A stretch of 64,000 nt of DNA from the NCBI RefSeq assembly GCF_002088935.1, contig NZ_NCSS01000004.1, positions 496,001-560,000 on the forward strand, read 5' to 3'. The notes beneath the pieces were generated by a model that ran no database searches, was not told the origin of the DNA, and was given only the letters and a program-made list of their open reading frames with translations. Of the stretch, positions 54,452-63,230 are shown one piece after another. Source of the DNA: Henriciella litoralis (lineage in GTDB: Bacteria; Pseudomonadota; Alphaproteobacteria; Caulobacterales; Hyphomonadaceae). The position numbers were made by a program, and so were the translations under genes. How positions within the stretch are numbered: position 1 is the stretch's first letter; each line of letters begins with the position of its first letter.

Positions 54452-55309
54452 TCAACGCGCAAAGCGAAACCGCTCTGGATGGGCGGGGAACACGCCGATA
54501 ATTTTCAGCGAGGTCGAGAAGAAGCCCAGCTCTTCAAGCGCGAGCTGCACATTGCGCTCATCGGGATGGCCTTCGATCTCGGCATAGAATTGCGTTGCCG
54601 TGAATGAGCCGTCGACCTGATAGCTTTCCAGCTTGGTCATGTTGACGCCATTCGTCGCGAACCCACCCATCGCCTTGTAAAGCGCGGCAGGAATGTTGCG
54701 GACCTGAAAAAGAAACGCAGTGACAGTCGGCCCGTCGGTGCGATCATGCTCAACCGGCTGCGGGGCCATAATCACAAAGCGCGTCGTGTTGTGCTCGGCA
54801 TCCTCAATGTTGCGAGCGAGGATATCCAGCCCATAGACTTCTGCCGCAAGCTCAGGCGCAATGGCTGCAACTGTACGATCGCCGAGATCGCGCACAATGC
54901 GCGCGGCCCCTGCGGTATCGGCAGCAATCACCGCACTGATGCTCCGGTCGCGCAGATAACGACGGCACTGGCCGAGCGCCATGATATGCGAATGCGCCGT
55001 TTCAATCTCGTCGATGGTCACGCCCGGAAGCGCCATCAGCTGAAAGCGGATCGGCATGAAGTGCTCGGCAATCATATGCAGGCTGGTGCCGGGCAATAGA
55101 TGGTGGATGTCGCCCACGCGGCCCGCAATCGTGTTTTCGACGGGGATCATGGCGAGATCGGCATCGCCGCGCTCGACCATGGTGATGACATCCTCAAATG
55201 TCTTGCAGGCCACCGGCTCCATGCCTGGATAGGTATCATTGCAGGCAATGTGCGAATTTGCGCCGGGTTCACCCTGATAGGCGATCCGGCCTGTTCGTGT
55301 TTCGCTCAT
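54452..55309 (-). CDS. pheA: Prephenate dehydratase
   Basis: A 285-residue stand-alone prephenate dehydratase making phenylpyruvate for phenylalanine. The catalytic domain starts RIAYQGEPGANSHIAC and contains the active Thr segment DNTTRFVIM-type (HNTTRFVIMA). The ACT domain has NIPAALYKAMGGFATNGVNMTKLESYQ in parts; the ESRP feedback motif of E. coli-type enzymes reads ESYQ here, as is common in alphaproteobacteria. Start ATG 55309; five extra codons upstream are unlikely. No chorismate mutase domain. Confidence 0.94.
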   Translation of the reverse strand: MSETRTGRIAYQGEPGANSHIACNDTYPGMEPVACKTFEDVITMVERGDADLAMIPVENTIAGRVGDIHHLLPGTSLHMIAEHFMPIRFQLMALPGVTIDEIETAHSHIMALGQCRRYLRDRSISAVIAADTAGAARIVRDLGDRTVAAIAPELAAEVYGLDILARNIEDAEHNTTRFVIMAPQPVEHDRTDGPTVTAFLFQVRNIPAALYKAMGGFATNGVNMTKLESYQVDGSFTATQFYAEIEGHPDERNVQLALEELGFFSTSLKIIGVFPAHPERFRFAR

Positions 55310-55542
55310 GATTCGCCACTCCAACTTCAGCTCGGCGGCCCCAATTCGGGCTGCGGCGACATGCCTTGCGCGAGCCGAAGCGACAATTCAAGCCCCGTCT
55401 TTAGACCAGGACCTCGCAAACTGCGCCGTTTCGCCGCTATATCAGCCCGCGCATCCTGTGATGCATGCCGTTATATTGCCTACGACTCGATAGCGTGCCA
55501 GAAGGCGCGCACAAGGCTGATAATCATACAAGGACGATCCCT

Positions 55543-56409
55543 ATGGGCGATCTCTTCTGGAACAAGGTATTTGGCGCAATCCTGGCCGTCGTACTCGGCG
55601 TCATGGGCTTGCAGCTACTTTCCGAAAGCGTTTTTGCTTCCGAAGGTGAAGGCGGTCATCACACCGAAGAGGAGGGCGGCACTCTTAACGATTGGGCCCA
55701 CACCCGCTTCGCCTATTACACCGACATCGCCGAATCTTCGGCTGGCGGCGTAGAAGTCGAAGAGGTCTACGACCTCGGCGCCCTGCTGGCCTCCGCAGAT
55801 GCTGGCAATGGCGAGCGGACCTTCAAGGCAAAGTGCTCGACCTGCCACACCATCACGGAGGGCGGCTCTAACGGCACAGGCCCTAATCTGCACGGCATTC
55901 TGGCAGAGGCCCACGCTCACCGCGCTGACTTTGGCTACTCCTCAGCCATGCAAGCCACCGCCGGAACGCAGTGGACCTATTCCAGCATCGATTCGTGGCT
56001 GGAAAATCCATCCTCCTACATCCGCGGCACCACGATGGCCTTCGCTGGTCTTCGCCGCGACGATGAGCGCGCAGACGTGATTGCCTACCTCGCATCCAAT
56101 ACGCCAAACGCACCGGACTTCCCTGAGCCTCTGCCTGAAGATAACGGCGCGGACGGCGAAGCTGTCGAAGGCCAGGACGCGTCAGCTGAAGGCGACGCGA
56201 GCGAAGGTGACGCCGTTGAAGCGACACTGGGTGCTGAGACCGTCGAAGACGCGCCTGCTCAGGCAACTGGCGAGATTGAAACCGTTGATTCCGTCGACGA
56301 CACCAATCAGGCCAATGGCAATGAGGGCGAAGTCGAGCTTGCCCCTGCAGCGACAACACCGGACACGGACGCTGCAGCGCCAGCCGAGACCGACGAAACC
56401 GAAGAGTAA
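55543..56409 (+). CDS. Membrane-anchored class I cytochrome c (CycM/c552-like) with acidic tail
   Basis: A 288-residue protein with an uncleaved N-terminal TM anchor (about 6-26), a linker, and a mono-haem cytochrome c domain: CSTCH at 98-102, and the axial Met in GTTMAFAGLRRDDERADVIAYL. It resembles CycM, which carries electrons to aa3 oxidase. Distinctive is the C-terminal 85-90 residues, made almost wholly of Asp, Glu, Ala, Thr and Gly with no hydrophobic core. It is divergent from pheA, as in many alphaproteobacteria. Confidence 0.92.
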   Translation: MGDLFWNKVFGAILAVVLGVMGLQLLSESVFASEGEGGHHTEEEGGTLNDWAHTRFAYYTDIAESSAGGVEVEEVYDLGALLASADAGNGERTFKAKCSTCHTITEGGSNGTGPNLHGILAEAHAHRADFGYSSAMQATAGTQWTYSSIDSWLENPSSYIRGTTMAFAGLRRDDERADVIAYLASNTPNAPDFPEPLPEDNGADGEAVEGQDASAEGDASEGDAVEATLGAETVEDAPAQATGEIETVDSVDDTNQANGNEGEVELAPAATTPDTDAAAPAETDETEE

Positions 56410-56413
56410 GGGA

Positions 56414-57262
56414 TCAGGCCGTTAGCCAGTCCGGCTTACGGTGTCTCTCTTCAACAAGATCAATACGGCGGACCCCAACGGGTTCGCCGTTTGTTTTTGC
56501 GATCCGCTCGATCGCTTCTGACAGAGGCTCTTCAGCCACCGCCATATGATAGCCGTTCGCATGCAGCATCCGCTCAGCGTCGAGCATGATGGACACGTGG
56601 CCTTTCCAGAAGACCAGGTCATTGCGCTGAAGGGTGCCCGCCTCTCTCCAATTGTCGACCGACTTCCCGGACCAGGCAAACTGCATGTCGCTGTCGCGCG
56701 GCAGGCTCACGCCGCAGGCATCGTAAGCCGCGCGCGTGAGCCCGGTACAATCAAGGCCAAGGCTTTCGCAACCGCCCCAGAAATAAGGTGCGCCGAGATA
56801 GCGGAGGGCCACGCCCGCAGGGTCATCTTCGAAATCATTGATGGGCGCCACGTGCTGCTTTGGCAGCCATCCAGCCCGTTCTGCCTTGAGAAACTCGCCC
56901 GCCTCAGCCGTGATATGGATCCGGGCTCCCAGCGAGATCAGCATGTTCGGCACTGACTTCAGATCCGCCGCCGAAAAGGCATAGGTCCGTAGGGCACTGA
57001 CTTTGTGGGTGGGCTTTATGATGGGCGCGGACAGGCCTTCCAGAGGCGCCCAGCCGACATATCGGTCGCGGTGCATCTGGATCAGTCCAAATTCGCCCTC
57101 TTCCCTCAGCAGCGTTACGGTTTCGCCGTGCAGGGCTTGTGTCACCTGTTGTGCATCGGCGCGCGGCGCATCACGCATCGGCACGACAGCGGCGCTCACC
57201 TGGAACTGCCCTATAGGGTTTGCGTCGGGAATGCTGAGGCGGCGGTCGTCAAATGACGGCAT
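56414..57262 (-). CDS. NlpC/P60-family peptidase with SH3-like domains
   Basis: A 282-residue protein with two SH3-like repeats (about 20-75 and 90-140) and a C-terminal NlpC/P60 cysteine peptidase domain: Cys in LDCTGLTRAAYDACG, His in GHVSIMLDAERMLHANG. These enzymes cut between D-Glu and diaminopimelate in murein peptides; members without a signal peptide, like this one, recycle murein peptides in the cytoplasm. It follows the MarR gene by 14 bases and converges with the cytochrome gene. Confidence 0.9.
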   Translation of the reverse strand: MPSFDDRRLSIPDANPIGQFQVSAAVVPMRDAPRADAQQVTQALHGETVTLLREEGEFGLIQMHRDRYVGWAPLEGLSAPIIKPTHKVSALRTYAFSAADLKSVPNMLISLGARIHITAEAGEFLKAERAGWLPKQHVAPINDFEDDPAGVALRYLGAPYFWGGCESLGLDCTGLTRAAYDACGVSLPRDSDMQFAWSGKSVDNWREAGTLQRNDLVFWKGHVSIMLDAERMLHANGYHMAVAEEPLSEAIERIAKTNGEPVGVRRIDLVEERHRKPDWLTA

Positions 57263-57276
57263 AGCTTGGCCTTTCG

Positions 57277-57660
57277 TCAGGCGGCCGCTTCAGCCGACTT
57301 GCTGGCGACCAGGGGCGCTGGCTCTTCACCGGCTTCGGCTGCCATGATCAGGCCGGCGAACCCGCGCAGCCAGTTCATGCCTTCGACCGTCCGCTCAATA
57401 AACACACTGCGAAGATCGTTTTCGTCACGGCGCCGGCGCACGAAGCCCGCTTTCTCAAGCGCATCGAGGGCGCGGGTGACAGCGGGTTTTGCGAGGTTCA
57501 AATCTGCAGAGAGGCCGCGAACGGTATGCGGGCCCGCAGAGAGAGCAACAGTCATGAAGATGGCTTGTTGGCGCGCCGAGAGATCGCTCTCGGAGGAGCG
57601 CACATAGGCCGTCATTGTCCGGCGCCAAAGCTCGAGAGACTGTCGCTCACTCAGTGCCAT
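57277..57660 (-). CDS. MarR-family transcriptional regulator
   Basis: A 127-residue winged-helix protein. The MarR DNA-binding core is visible: SARQQAIFMTVALSAGPHTVRGL, then DLNLAKPAVTRALDALEKAGFVRRRRDENDLRSVFI in parts. It lies directly upstream of the NlpC/P60 gene and may regulate it. Start at ATG 57660; the frame opens far upstream but in sequence that does not look coding. Confidence 0.88.
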   Translation of the reverse strand: MALSERQSLELWRRTMTAYVRSSESDLSARQQAIFMTVALSAGPHTVRGLSADLNLAKPAVTRALDALEKAGFVRRRRDENDLRSVFIERTVEGMNWLRGFAGLIMAAEAGEEPAPLVASKSAEAAA

Positions 57661-57760
57661 GTTCCACGCTCCCTGACGGCTGTTTACCTTCACCTCAAAT
57701 GTGAATCTGATTTGGGACCGAGGTAAAGTGCTGTCAGGCGACCGAATCCGCCTGCGCGGC

Positions 57761-59224
57761 CTAACGCTCTGTCTTGATTGTGAAAAACATTGTCTGCCCT
57801 GTGCGGTTGATCCGCACCAGTAGCGGCTTTCCTGGAGGTGCCTTGCCTGGCTCAAGTGCGGTATAGGCATCGTCCAGATTGGCAATTTTCTCAAAGCCCA
57901 TCTCGGTGATCACATCGCCCTTGCGCAGCTTGCCAAAGCTCGGCCCGCTCGCCGCGACGGAGTTGACAAGAACGCCATCGACATCGCGCGCAATCCCGTA
58001 GCGACGACGCGCATCATCATCGATTGTTTTCAATTCGGCGCCGAGCGGGTTCTGCGCGAGCGCATTTTCCGGCAGCGGTTCACGGGCCTCTACCTCGTCA
58101 TCAGAGGTCAGCTCGCCAATCTTGAAAGACACCGTCTTGCGCTTGCGGTCGCGGATAATGTCGACGCTGACCGTCTTGCCGATTTCGGTATCTGCGACGA
58201 CGCGCGTCAGGCCGCGTACATTCTCGACCGTCTTGCCATCAAACCGAAGCACAAGGTCGCCAACCTCGAAATCGGCGCTGGCCGCAGGGCCTTCGCTGTC
58301 GATCGATGTAATGATCACACCGCTGGCCTTGTTCAGGCCGTAGGCGCCGGCCAGATCATCATCGATGCCCTGGACGTTGACGCCAAACCAGCCGCGGCGC
58401 GGCTTGCCATACTCGATCAGCTGCCCGGAAATTTGCTCAACCAGATTGGACGGGATCGAAAAGCCAAGGCCGACTGAGCCGCCGGTTGGCGAAATGATCG
58501 CCGTGTTCACGCCCACAACTTCACCGTTGAGATTGAACAGCGGTCCGCCGGAGTTACCGCGGTTAATGGCGGCATCGGTCTGGATGAAGTCGTCATAGCG
58601 GCCGGACTGGATGTCGCGGTTACGCGCGGAAATAATGCCGGCTGAAACAGAGCCGCCGAACCCGAACGGGTTGCCAATCGCCATCACCCAGTCGCCAACT
58701 TCAGCATTGTCGCTGTCAGCAAACTCGACAAAAGGCAGATCAGTATCGCTCTCGACTTTCAGGACGGCGACGTCGGTTTCCGGATCGGTGCCAACCAGCT
58801 GTGCCTGAAGGGTGCGGCCGGAGTTGAAGACCACATTGATTTCATCGGCGCCCTCGATGACGTGATTATTCGTCACGACGATGCCATCAGCAGAAATCAC
58901 AAAACCGGAGCCGAGCGAGCCCTCGCGGCGAAAGCCTTCAGGGTCTCGGCCAAAAAATTCATTGAACCGCTCCAGCGGCGAGCCGTCCGGAAATTCTGGC
59001 AGGCCTTCGGGGGCAACGGTCTGGCTGGTGGTGATGTTGACGACAGATGGCATCAGGCGTTTCGCCAGGCCGGAAAAGGAATCCGGCGCCTGCTTCTGAT
59101 TGATCTGCGATACCTTATCGGAAAGCGAGCTGTCCGCGCCACTGGCTCGTTGGGCGACGGCGGGCGCAGCTAGAATGAGCGCGCTGGCCATCATGCCCAT
59201 CAAGGGTGTCGCAAGTCGTTTCAT
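57761..59224 (-). CDS. degP: Periplasmic serine protease of the Do/HtrA family
   Basis: A 487-residue periplasmic chaperone-protease (signal ending AAPAVAQ). The catalytic triad is His in VVTNNHVIEGA, Asp in DPETDVAVLKV and Ser in NRGNSGGPLFN; two PDZ domains follow (about 255-365 and 395-487). Start ATG 59224 begins the signal peptide. It is the last gene of hflK-hflC-DUF2065-degP, a common alphaproteobacterial order for envelope protein quality control. Whether it is DegP, DegQ or MucD in role cannot be told. Confidence 0.95.
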   Translation of the reverse strand: MKRLATPLMGMMASALILAAPAVAQRASGADSSLSDKVSQINQKQAPDSFSGLAKRLMPSVVNITTSQTVAPEGLPEFPDGSPLERFNEFFGRDPEGFRREGSLGSGFVISADGIVVTNNHVIEGADEINVVFNSGRTLQAQLVGTDPETDVAVLKVESDTDLPFVEFADSDNAEVGDWVMAIGNPFGFGGSVSAGIISARNRDIQSGRYDDFIQTDAAINRGNSGGPLFNLNGEVVGVNTAIISPTGGSVGLGFSIPSNLVEQISGQLIEYGKPRRGWFGVNVQGIDDDLAGAYGLNKASGVIITSIDSEGPAASADFEVGDLVLRFDGKTVENVRGLTRVVADTEIGKTVSVDIIRDRKRKTVSFKIGELTSDDEVEAREPLPENALAQNPLGAELKTIDDDARRRYGIARDVDGVLVNSVAASGPSFGKLRKGDVITEMGFEKIANLDDAYTALEPGKAPPGKPLLVRINRTGQTMFFTIKTER

Positions 59225-59299
59225 CAACCGGTCTCCAATACTCAACTGCCCGCTAAAGTAGCGCAAGAATATGACGCTTCGCGGGCAAAGTGCAACGCG

Positions 59300-59497
59300 T
59301 CAGCAAAACCGCACGGCGACATAAAATAGAACCAGCCCGAGCAGGGCCGACCACATACCGCCGCTACGAATACTCTCGACCGGCAATCGCGCCAGAAATT
59401 CGGCCATGCGCTTCATCGTGTCTGGCGCAGCAGCATAGAGGATGCCCTCTATCGCGAACCATAAACCGAAAGCGGCGAGCAGGATTTGCCAGCTCAT
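59300..59497 (-). CDS. DUF2065 small membrane protein
   Basis: A 65-residue protein with two TM helices (about 4-24 and 44-63) separated by a short charged loop, fitting DUF2065 (YjeT-like), which is encoded next to hflC in many proteobacteria. Function is unknown; context implies a part in membrane protein quality control. Confidence 0.85.
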   Translation of the reverse strand: MSWQILLAAFGLWFAIEGILYAAAPDTMKRMAEFLARLPVESIRSGGMWSALLGLVLFYVAVRFC

Positions 59498-59533
59498 GCT
59501 GACACGCCCTGCTCGCCAGAGTCAGTGACTGAT

Positions 59534-60430
59534 TTAACGGCGCGAACCGTTCCGTCGGGCCTGTTCAATGAAATCATTGCAAAGTCCAAGCTGATCCGGG
59601 GCCACAACAACACGCGTGCCTTCCGTGAATGCCTCTTCACAGGCAATCAGCGCGCGCTGAAAGCGGAAGAACTCGGCATCACGCTCATACGCTTCTGCGT
59701 AAATCTCGTTCCGCTTCGCATCGCCTTCACCACGGATCTCTTCCGATTGCTGACGCGCTTCAGCCAACAGCACTGTACGTTCACGTTCGGCCGTGGCGCG
59801 CACCAGCTGGGCGCGTTCGTCGCCCTTGGCGCGAATTTCCTCAGCTTCCTGCTCACGTGTGGCTTCCATACGTTGGAAAACGCGGTCGGACACATCGTCC
59901 GGCAGGTCTGCGCGGCGGATACGCACATCGATGATCTCAATACCCCGGCCTGCGATATTGCCAGCCAGATTATCGCGGATTTGATCCATCAACTCGGAGC
60001 GCTGACCGGAGATAATCTCCTCCGGCAGGCGCGAAGCCAGCGCGTTCCGGATCGCAGCATCGGTAAAGTTCGTCAGCTGCTCACGGGCTTCACGCTCCGT
60101 GTTGAGGCGCTGATAGAAGGCAAGTGGATCTGAAATCTGCCAGCGCACAAACGCGTCGACGATGAGTTGCTCCTGGTTCGAGGCATAGGCCTCAATGCCC
60201 GGAACGTTCAGACCAAGATTGCGGCGGTCATACATCACCACATTCTGCACGAGCGGAATTTTCAATTTGAGGCCAGCTTCATCTGTGCCCGGCTCATTAT
60301 AAGCCTGGACAGCACGACCCACCTGCAGAAGCAGGGCCTGCTTGCGCTGGTCGACAATGAAGAATGAATTGAACAGCACGATCAGTACGAGAACGATCGC
60401 GACAACTCCAAGAATACCAAACGGTCTCAT
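59534..60430 (-). CDS. hflC: HflC, SPFH-domain modulator of FtsH
   Basis: A 298-residue membrane protein with an N-terminal TM helix (about 5-25) and an SPFH/band-7 domain, followed by a long coiled coil. Recognisable are NSFFIVDQRKQALLLQVGRA and EVIRIRRADLPDD-type (DVRIRRADLPDDVS). With HflK it forms a ring that encloses FtsH. It starts three bases from the hflK stop. Confidence 0.95.
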   Translation of the reverse strand: MRPFGILGVVAIVLVLIVLFNSFFIVDQRKQALLLQVGRAVQAYNEPGTDEAGLKLKIPLVQNVVMYDRRNLGLNVPGIEAYASNQEQLIVDAFVRWQISDPLAFYQRLNTEREAREQLTNFTDAAIRNALASRLPEEIISGQRSELMDQIRDNLAGNIAGRGIEIIDVRIRRADLPDDVSDRVFQRMEATREQEAEEIRAKGDERAQLVRATAERERTVLLAEARQQSEEIRGEGDAKRNEIYAEAYERDAEFFRFQRALIACEEAFTEGTRVVVAPDQLGLCNDFIEQARRNGSRR

Positions 60431-60432
60431 GT

Positions 60433-61587
60433 CTAGTTCTCCTGATTGCGGCGATTGACGCTGTCCAGCGGCAGATAAGGCACTGCACCGGATTCACTGT
60501 CGAGGATGAGCTTGTCGCTGCGTTGCAGGACGCGCTCCATGGTTTCGAGATACATACGTTCGCGTGTCACCTGTGGGGCCTGCTGATACTCAGCAAGGAT
60601 TTGCTTGAAGCGGTTGGCCTGACCGGCAGCGTCTGCAATCACCTGATCGCGGTAAGCTTCGGCGTTTTGCAGGATTTGCTGGGCTTCACCACGCGCACGC
60701 GGGATGATGTCATTCGCATAGCGATTGGCAACCTGGACCGCACGTTCGGCGTCCTGACCGGCATTCACCACGTCAATAAATGCTGCGCGCACTTCAGACG
60801 GCGCCTGGGCTTCCTGAATTTCAACGTTCAGGATTTCCACACCGGCGCGGTAATCGTTGAGCAGAGCCTGCAATTGCTCACGCACTTGCTGCTGCAGCTC
60901 GTTACGGCCGGTTGTGATGACATCGTTGAGGTTCGACTTGCCGACCACTTCGCGCATGACGCTTTCCGCAGCGGCTTTGACGAGGTCTTCGCCGTCTTCA
61001 ACGTTGAGAATGAAGTCCTCTGGGTCTTCTTCGTCGTAATACCAGAAGATGCGGTACTGGACGTCGACGATATTCTCATCGCCCGTCAGCATCAGACGCT
61101 CTTCTTCATTGGCACCGATCTGCGTGACCTGTTGCTTCTGCGAAGGCATGATTTCATGCGCTTCGATCGGCGTTGGCAGGTGAACGTGAAGGCCTGGGCC
61201 GAAATTCTTTTCCCATTTGCCGAACCGGAAAACAGCAGCCGTCTCACCTTCGTCTACAACAACGACACCGGTGAAAAGCCACGCCAGCAGCGCAACAAAG
61301 CCGAGAACGACGAAGCTGAACGGGCCAAAATTCTGCCCGCCGCGTCCGCCGCCACCACCGCCGCTGCCGTTATTGCCGCGACCACGGCGAAAGCGTTCCT
61401 GCATGCGGCGCATCTGTTCTTCCAGATCCGGGCGATTCTTATCACCGCCTCCGCCGCCGCCATTGTTGCCGCCTCCGGAGCCGCCGGGGCGGTTCCAGGG
61501 AGAATCAGGCTTTTTGTTACCAGACCCCCACGGGCTGCCACTGCCTTTGGACGAACCTTCGCCGTCCTTATTATCATTCCAGGGCAT
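60433..61587 (-). CDS. hflK: HflK, SPFH-domain modulator of FtsH
   Basis: A 384-residue partner of HflC. The N-terminus is a disordered Gly/Asn/Ser-rich segment with several GGGG runs, then a TM helix (about 82-103), the SPFH domain with VVDEGETAAVFRFGKW, and a coiled coil ending in a conserved YLPLDSVNRR-type tail. I start at ATG 61587, preceded by AAGGAGGGG; the frame continues upstream through the promoter region. It is divergent from mrp. Confidence 0.94.
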   Translation of the reverse strand: MPWNDNKDGEGSSKGSGSPWGSGNKKPDSPWNRPGGSGGGNNGGGGGGDKNRPDLEEQMRRMQERFRRGRGNNGSGGGGGGRGGQNFGPFSFVVLGFVALLAWLFTGVVVVDEGETAAVFRFGKWEKNFGPGLHVHLPTPIEAHEIMPSQKQQVTQIGANEEERLMLTGDENIVDVQYRIFWYYDEEDPEDFILNVEDGEDLVKAAAESVMREVVGKSNLNDVITTGRNELQQQVREQLQALLNDYRAGVEILNVEIQEAQAPSEVRAAFIDVVNAGQDAERAVQVANRYANDIIPRARGEAQQILQNAEAYRDQVIADAAGQANRFKQILAEYQQAPQVTRERMYLETMERVLQRSDKLILDSESGAVPYLPLDSVNRRNQEN

Positions 61588-61677
61588 TGCCCCTCCTTCA
61601 TGACTGTCCGTCTCTGGCCATATAGGCACTACGCAGATATGTGCACCCCATGGCCTGCGCATCAAGGAGTTACCCGC

Positions 61678-62865
61678 ATGTTTCGCCGTAAACAGCGACA
61701 ATCTGGCAATCTCGAACAAGAAATCCGCCGCGCCCTGGGCGAGCCCGACTGGTTACAGGGGGTCCGCGTGAAGGATGGCGGTGAGGTGACACTCATCCTC
61801 GAGGGTGACCCGAACGATCTCCAGGCGTCCGAAATCCGGCGCGTGGAAGCCGAAGCCCGTGCGATGAATGTCAAAGGCGTGAGCGATGTGCGAGCCATGC
61901 TGACCGCTGAACGCGCGCCCGGCCAGACGCCGCCAAACCATCAACACAGCCATGCAGGCGAGCCCCCGCTACGGGCTGGCAGTCAACGCGTGCGCAAGGG
62001 CGCGCGTCTGTCGGATGAAGCGCTCAGCCAGGGACAACCCGGCGCAGAGCGCGCTGGCGGTATCCCGGGCATCTCAAGAATTCTGGTCGTCGCCAGCGCC
62101 AAGGGCGGGGTCGGCAAATCGACCGTTGCAATCAACCTAGCGGCGTCCTTTGCGAAACTCGGTCTGAAAACCGGGCTGCTCGACGCAGATATTTACGGCC
62201 CAAGCGCGCCAACCATGCTCGGCACAACTGATCGCGCGCCGGAAACAGACGCCAATGGCAAGCTCATTCCGGTTGACGCACATGGCATCCGGTCGCTCTC
62301 CATCGGTTATCTGTCCGACCCGGATTCGCCGATGATCTGGCGCGGGCCGATCGTCATGTCAGCCATCACGCAGATGCTGAACGATGCGGCCTGGGGCACG
62401 CCCGAAGATCCGCTTGACCTGCTCATCATTGATACCCCGCCCGGCACCGGTGACGCCCAGCTCGCCATCGCGCAGAAAGTGCCTGTGACGGCGGCTGTGC
62501 TTGTGACCACCCCGCAGGAAGTCGCCTTGGCAGATGTGCGCCGCGGCGCCGCGATGTTTGCCAAGACGGCCGTTCCGGTGCTCGGCATCGTCGAAACAAT
62601 GAGCTGGTTCGAGGACCCGGCCGGCAACCGCCACTATCTGATGGGCGAAGGGGGCGGCGCGAGAATGGCCGAGACGCTCGGTCTGCCCCTTCTCGGGCAG
62701 CTTCCTATGATGGCTTCCATTCGCGAGGGCGGAGACGCTGGCAAACCCGCAGCCATTACAGATGACGCGGCAGGCACACTGTTTCACGAGCTTGCCCGCG
62801 CTGTCGCGCTGAACCTGGACAGCCTGCAGACAAAGGCGCCGCCTACAATCATTTTCGAGGACTAA
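61678..62865 (+). CDS. mrp: Mrp/ApbC-family iron-sulfur carrier ATPase
   Basis: A 395-residue MinD-like ATPase thought to carry Fe-S clusters. An N-terminal DUF59/MIP18 domain (1-80) is joined by a variable linker to the ATPase with the deviant Walker A SAKGGVGKSTVAINLA. The CxxC pair that many Mrp proteins use for cluster binding is not visible: the segment reads ETMSWFEDPAGNRHYL. AAGGAG precedes ATG 61678 by eight bases; an open frame runs on upstream but only as the antisense of hflK. Confidence 0.93.
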   Translation: MFRRKQRQSGNLEQEIRRALGEPDWLQGVRVKDGGEVTLILEGDPNDLQASEIRRVEAEARAMNVKGVSDVRAMLTAERAPGQTPPNHQHSHAGEPPLRAGSQRVRKGARLSDEALSQGQPGAERAGGIPGISRILVVASAKGGVGKSTVAINLAASFAKLGLKTGLLDADIYGPSAPTMLGTTDRAPETDANGKLIPVDAHGIRSLSIGYLSDPDSPMIWRGPIVMSAITQMLNDAAWGTPEDPLDLLIIDTPPGTGDAQLAIAQKVPVTAAVLVTTPQEVALADVRRGAAMFAKTAVPVLGIVETMSWFEDPAGNRHYLMGEGGGARMAETLGLPLLGQLPMMASIREGGDAGKPAAITDDAAGTLFHELARAVALNLDSLQTKAPPTIIFED

Positions 62866-62869
62866 TACA

Positions 62870-63211
62870 ATGGCTGACACACTCTATCTGCTGCTTCCCG
62901 GCGAAGACCCCGACATGCCCGGTGAGATCTATTTCTGCCCCCCCTGCGCCATGGTCGAAGGGGTTCTTGCCTCCGCGCCGCAGCACGGCAAAAACCTTCA
63001 AGTCGAACGCATTCAATGGCCGCGTCCGCGCACGAAGATCGTTGAGCTTATAGGTGAGGAAAACCAGTCCCTGCCGATGTTGCTGTTGGCCGAAGGGGAA
63101 ACCTCACCGCACCAGACGGGCACAGTCAACGGGCGGGCCTTCATCAACGACCGCGATGCGATCCTTGAAGCCCTCGCCGAACGTCACGGCTTTCCCCGCC
63201 CGCACCCCTGA
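62870..63211 (+). CDS. DUF3088-family protein
   Basis: A 113-residue cytoplasmic protein matching DUF3088, with FCPPCAMVEGVLAS near the N-terminus: a CPPC motif in thioredoxin-like position, and a Cys pair that could be redox active. The function is unknown. It starts four bases after mrp and is probably co-transcribed with it, so a link to iron-sulfur or redox work is possible. Confidence 0.8.
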   Translation: MADTLYLLLPGEDPDMPGEIYFCPPCAMVEGVLASAPQHGKNLQVERIQWPRPRTKIVELIGEENQSLPMLLLAEGETSPHQTGTVNGRAFINDRDAILEALAERHGFPRPHP

Positions 63212-63230
63212 GCGCAGAGACGCGCTCAGG
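63207..63230. terminator. Hairpin over two convergent stop codons
   Basis: cctgagcgc (63207-63215) and gcgctcagg (63222-63230) form a perfect nine-bp stem with a six-base loop. It contains the TGA of the DUF3088 gene and the TGA of the SMP-30 gene. No T-run follows on either strand, so any termination would be weak or factor-assisted. Confidence 0.5.

Noticed and set aside
60523..61677. Upstream extension of mrp by 385 codons
   Set aside because: It runs antisense through hflK; the ATG at 61678 with AAGGAG is the natural start and the protein then has family length.
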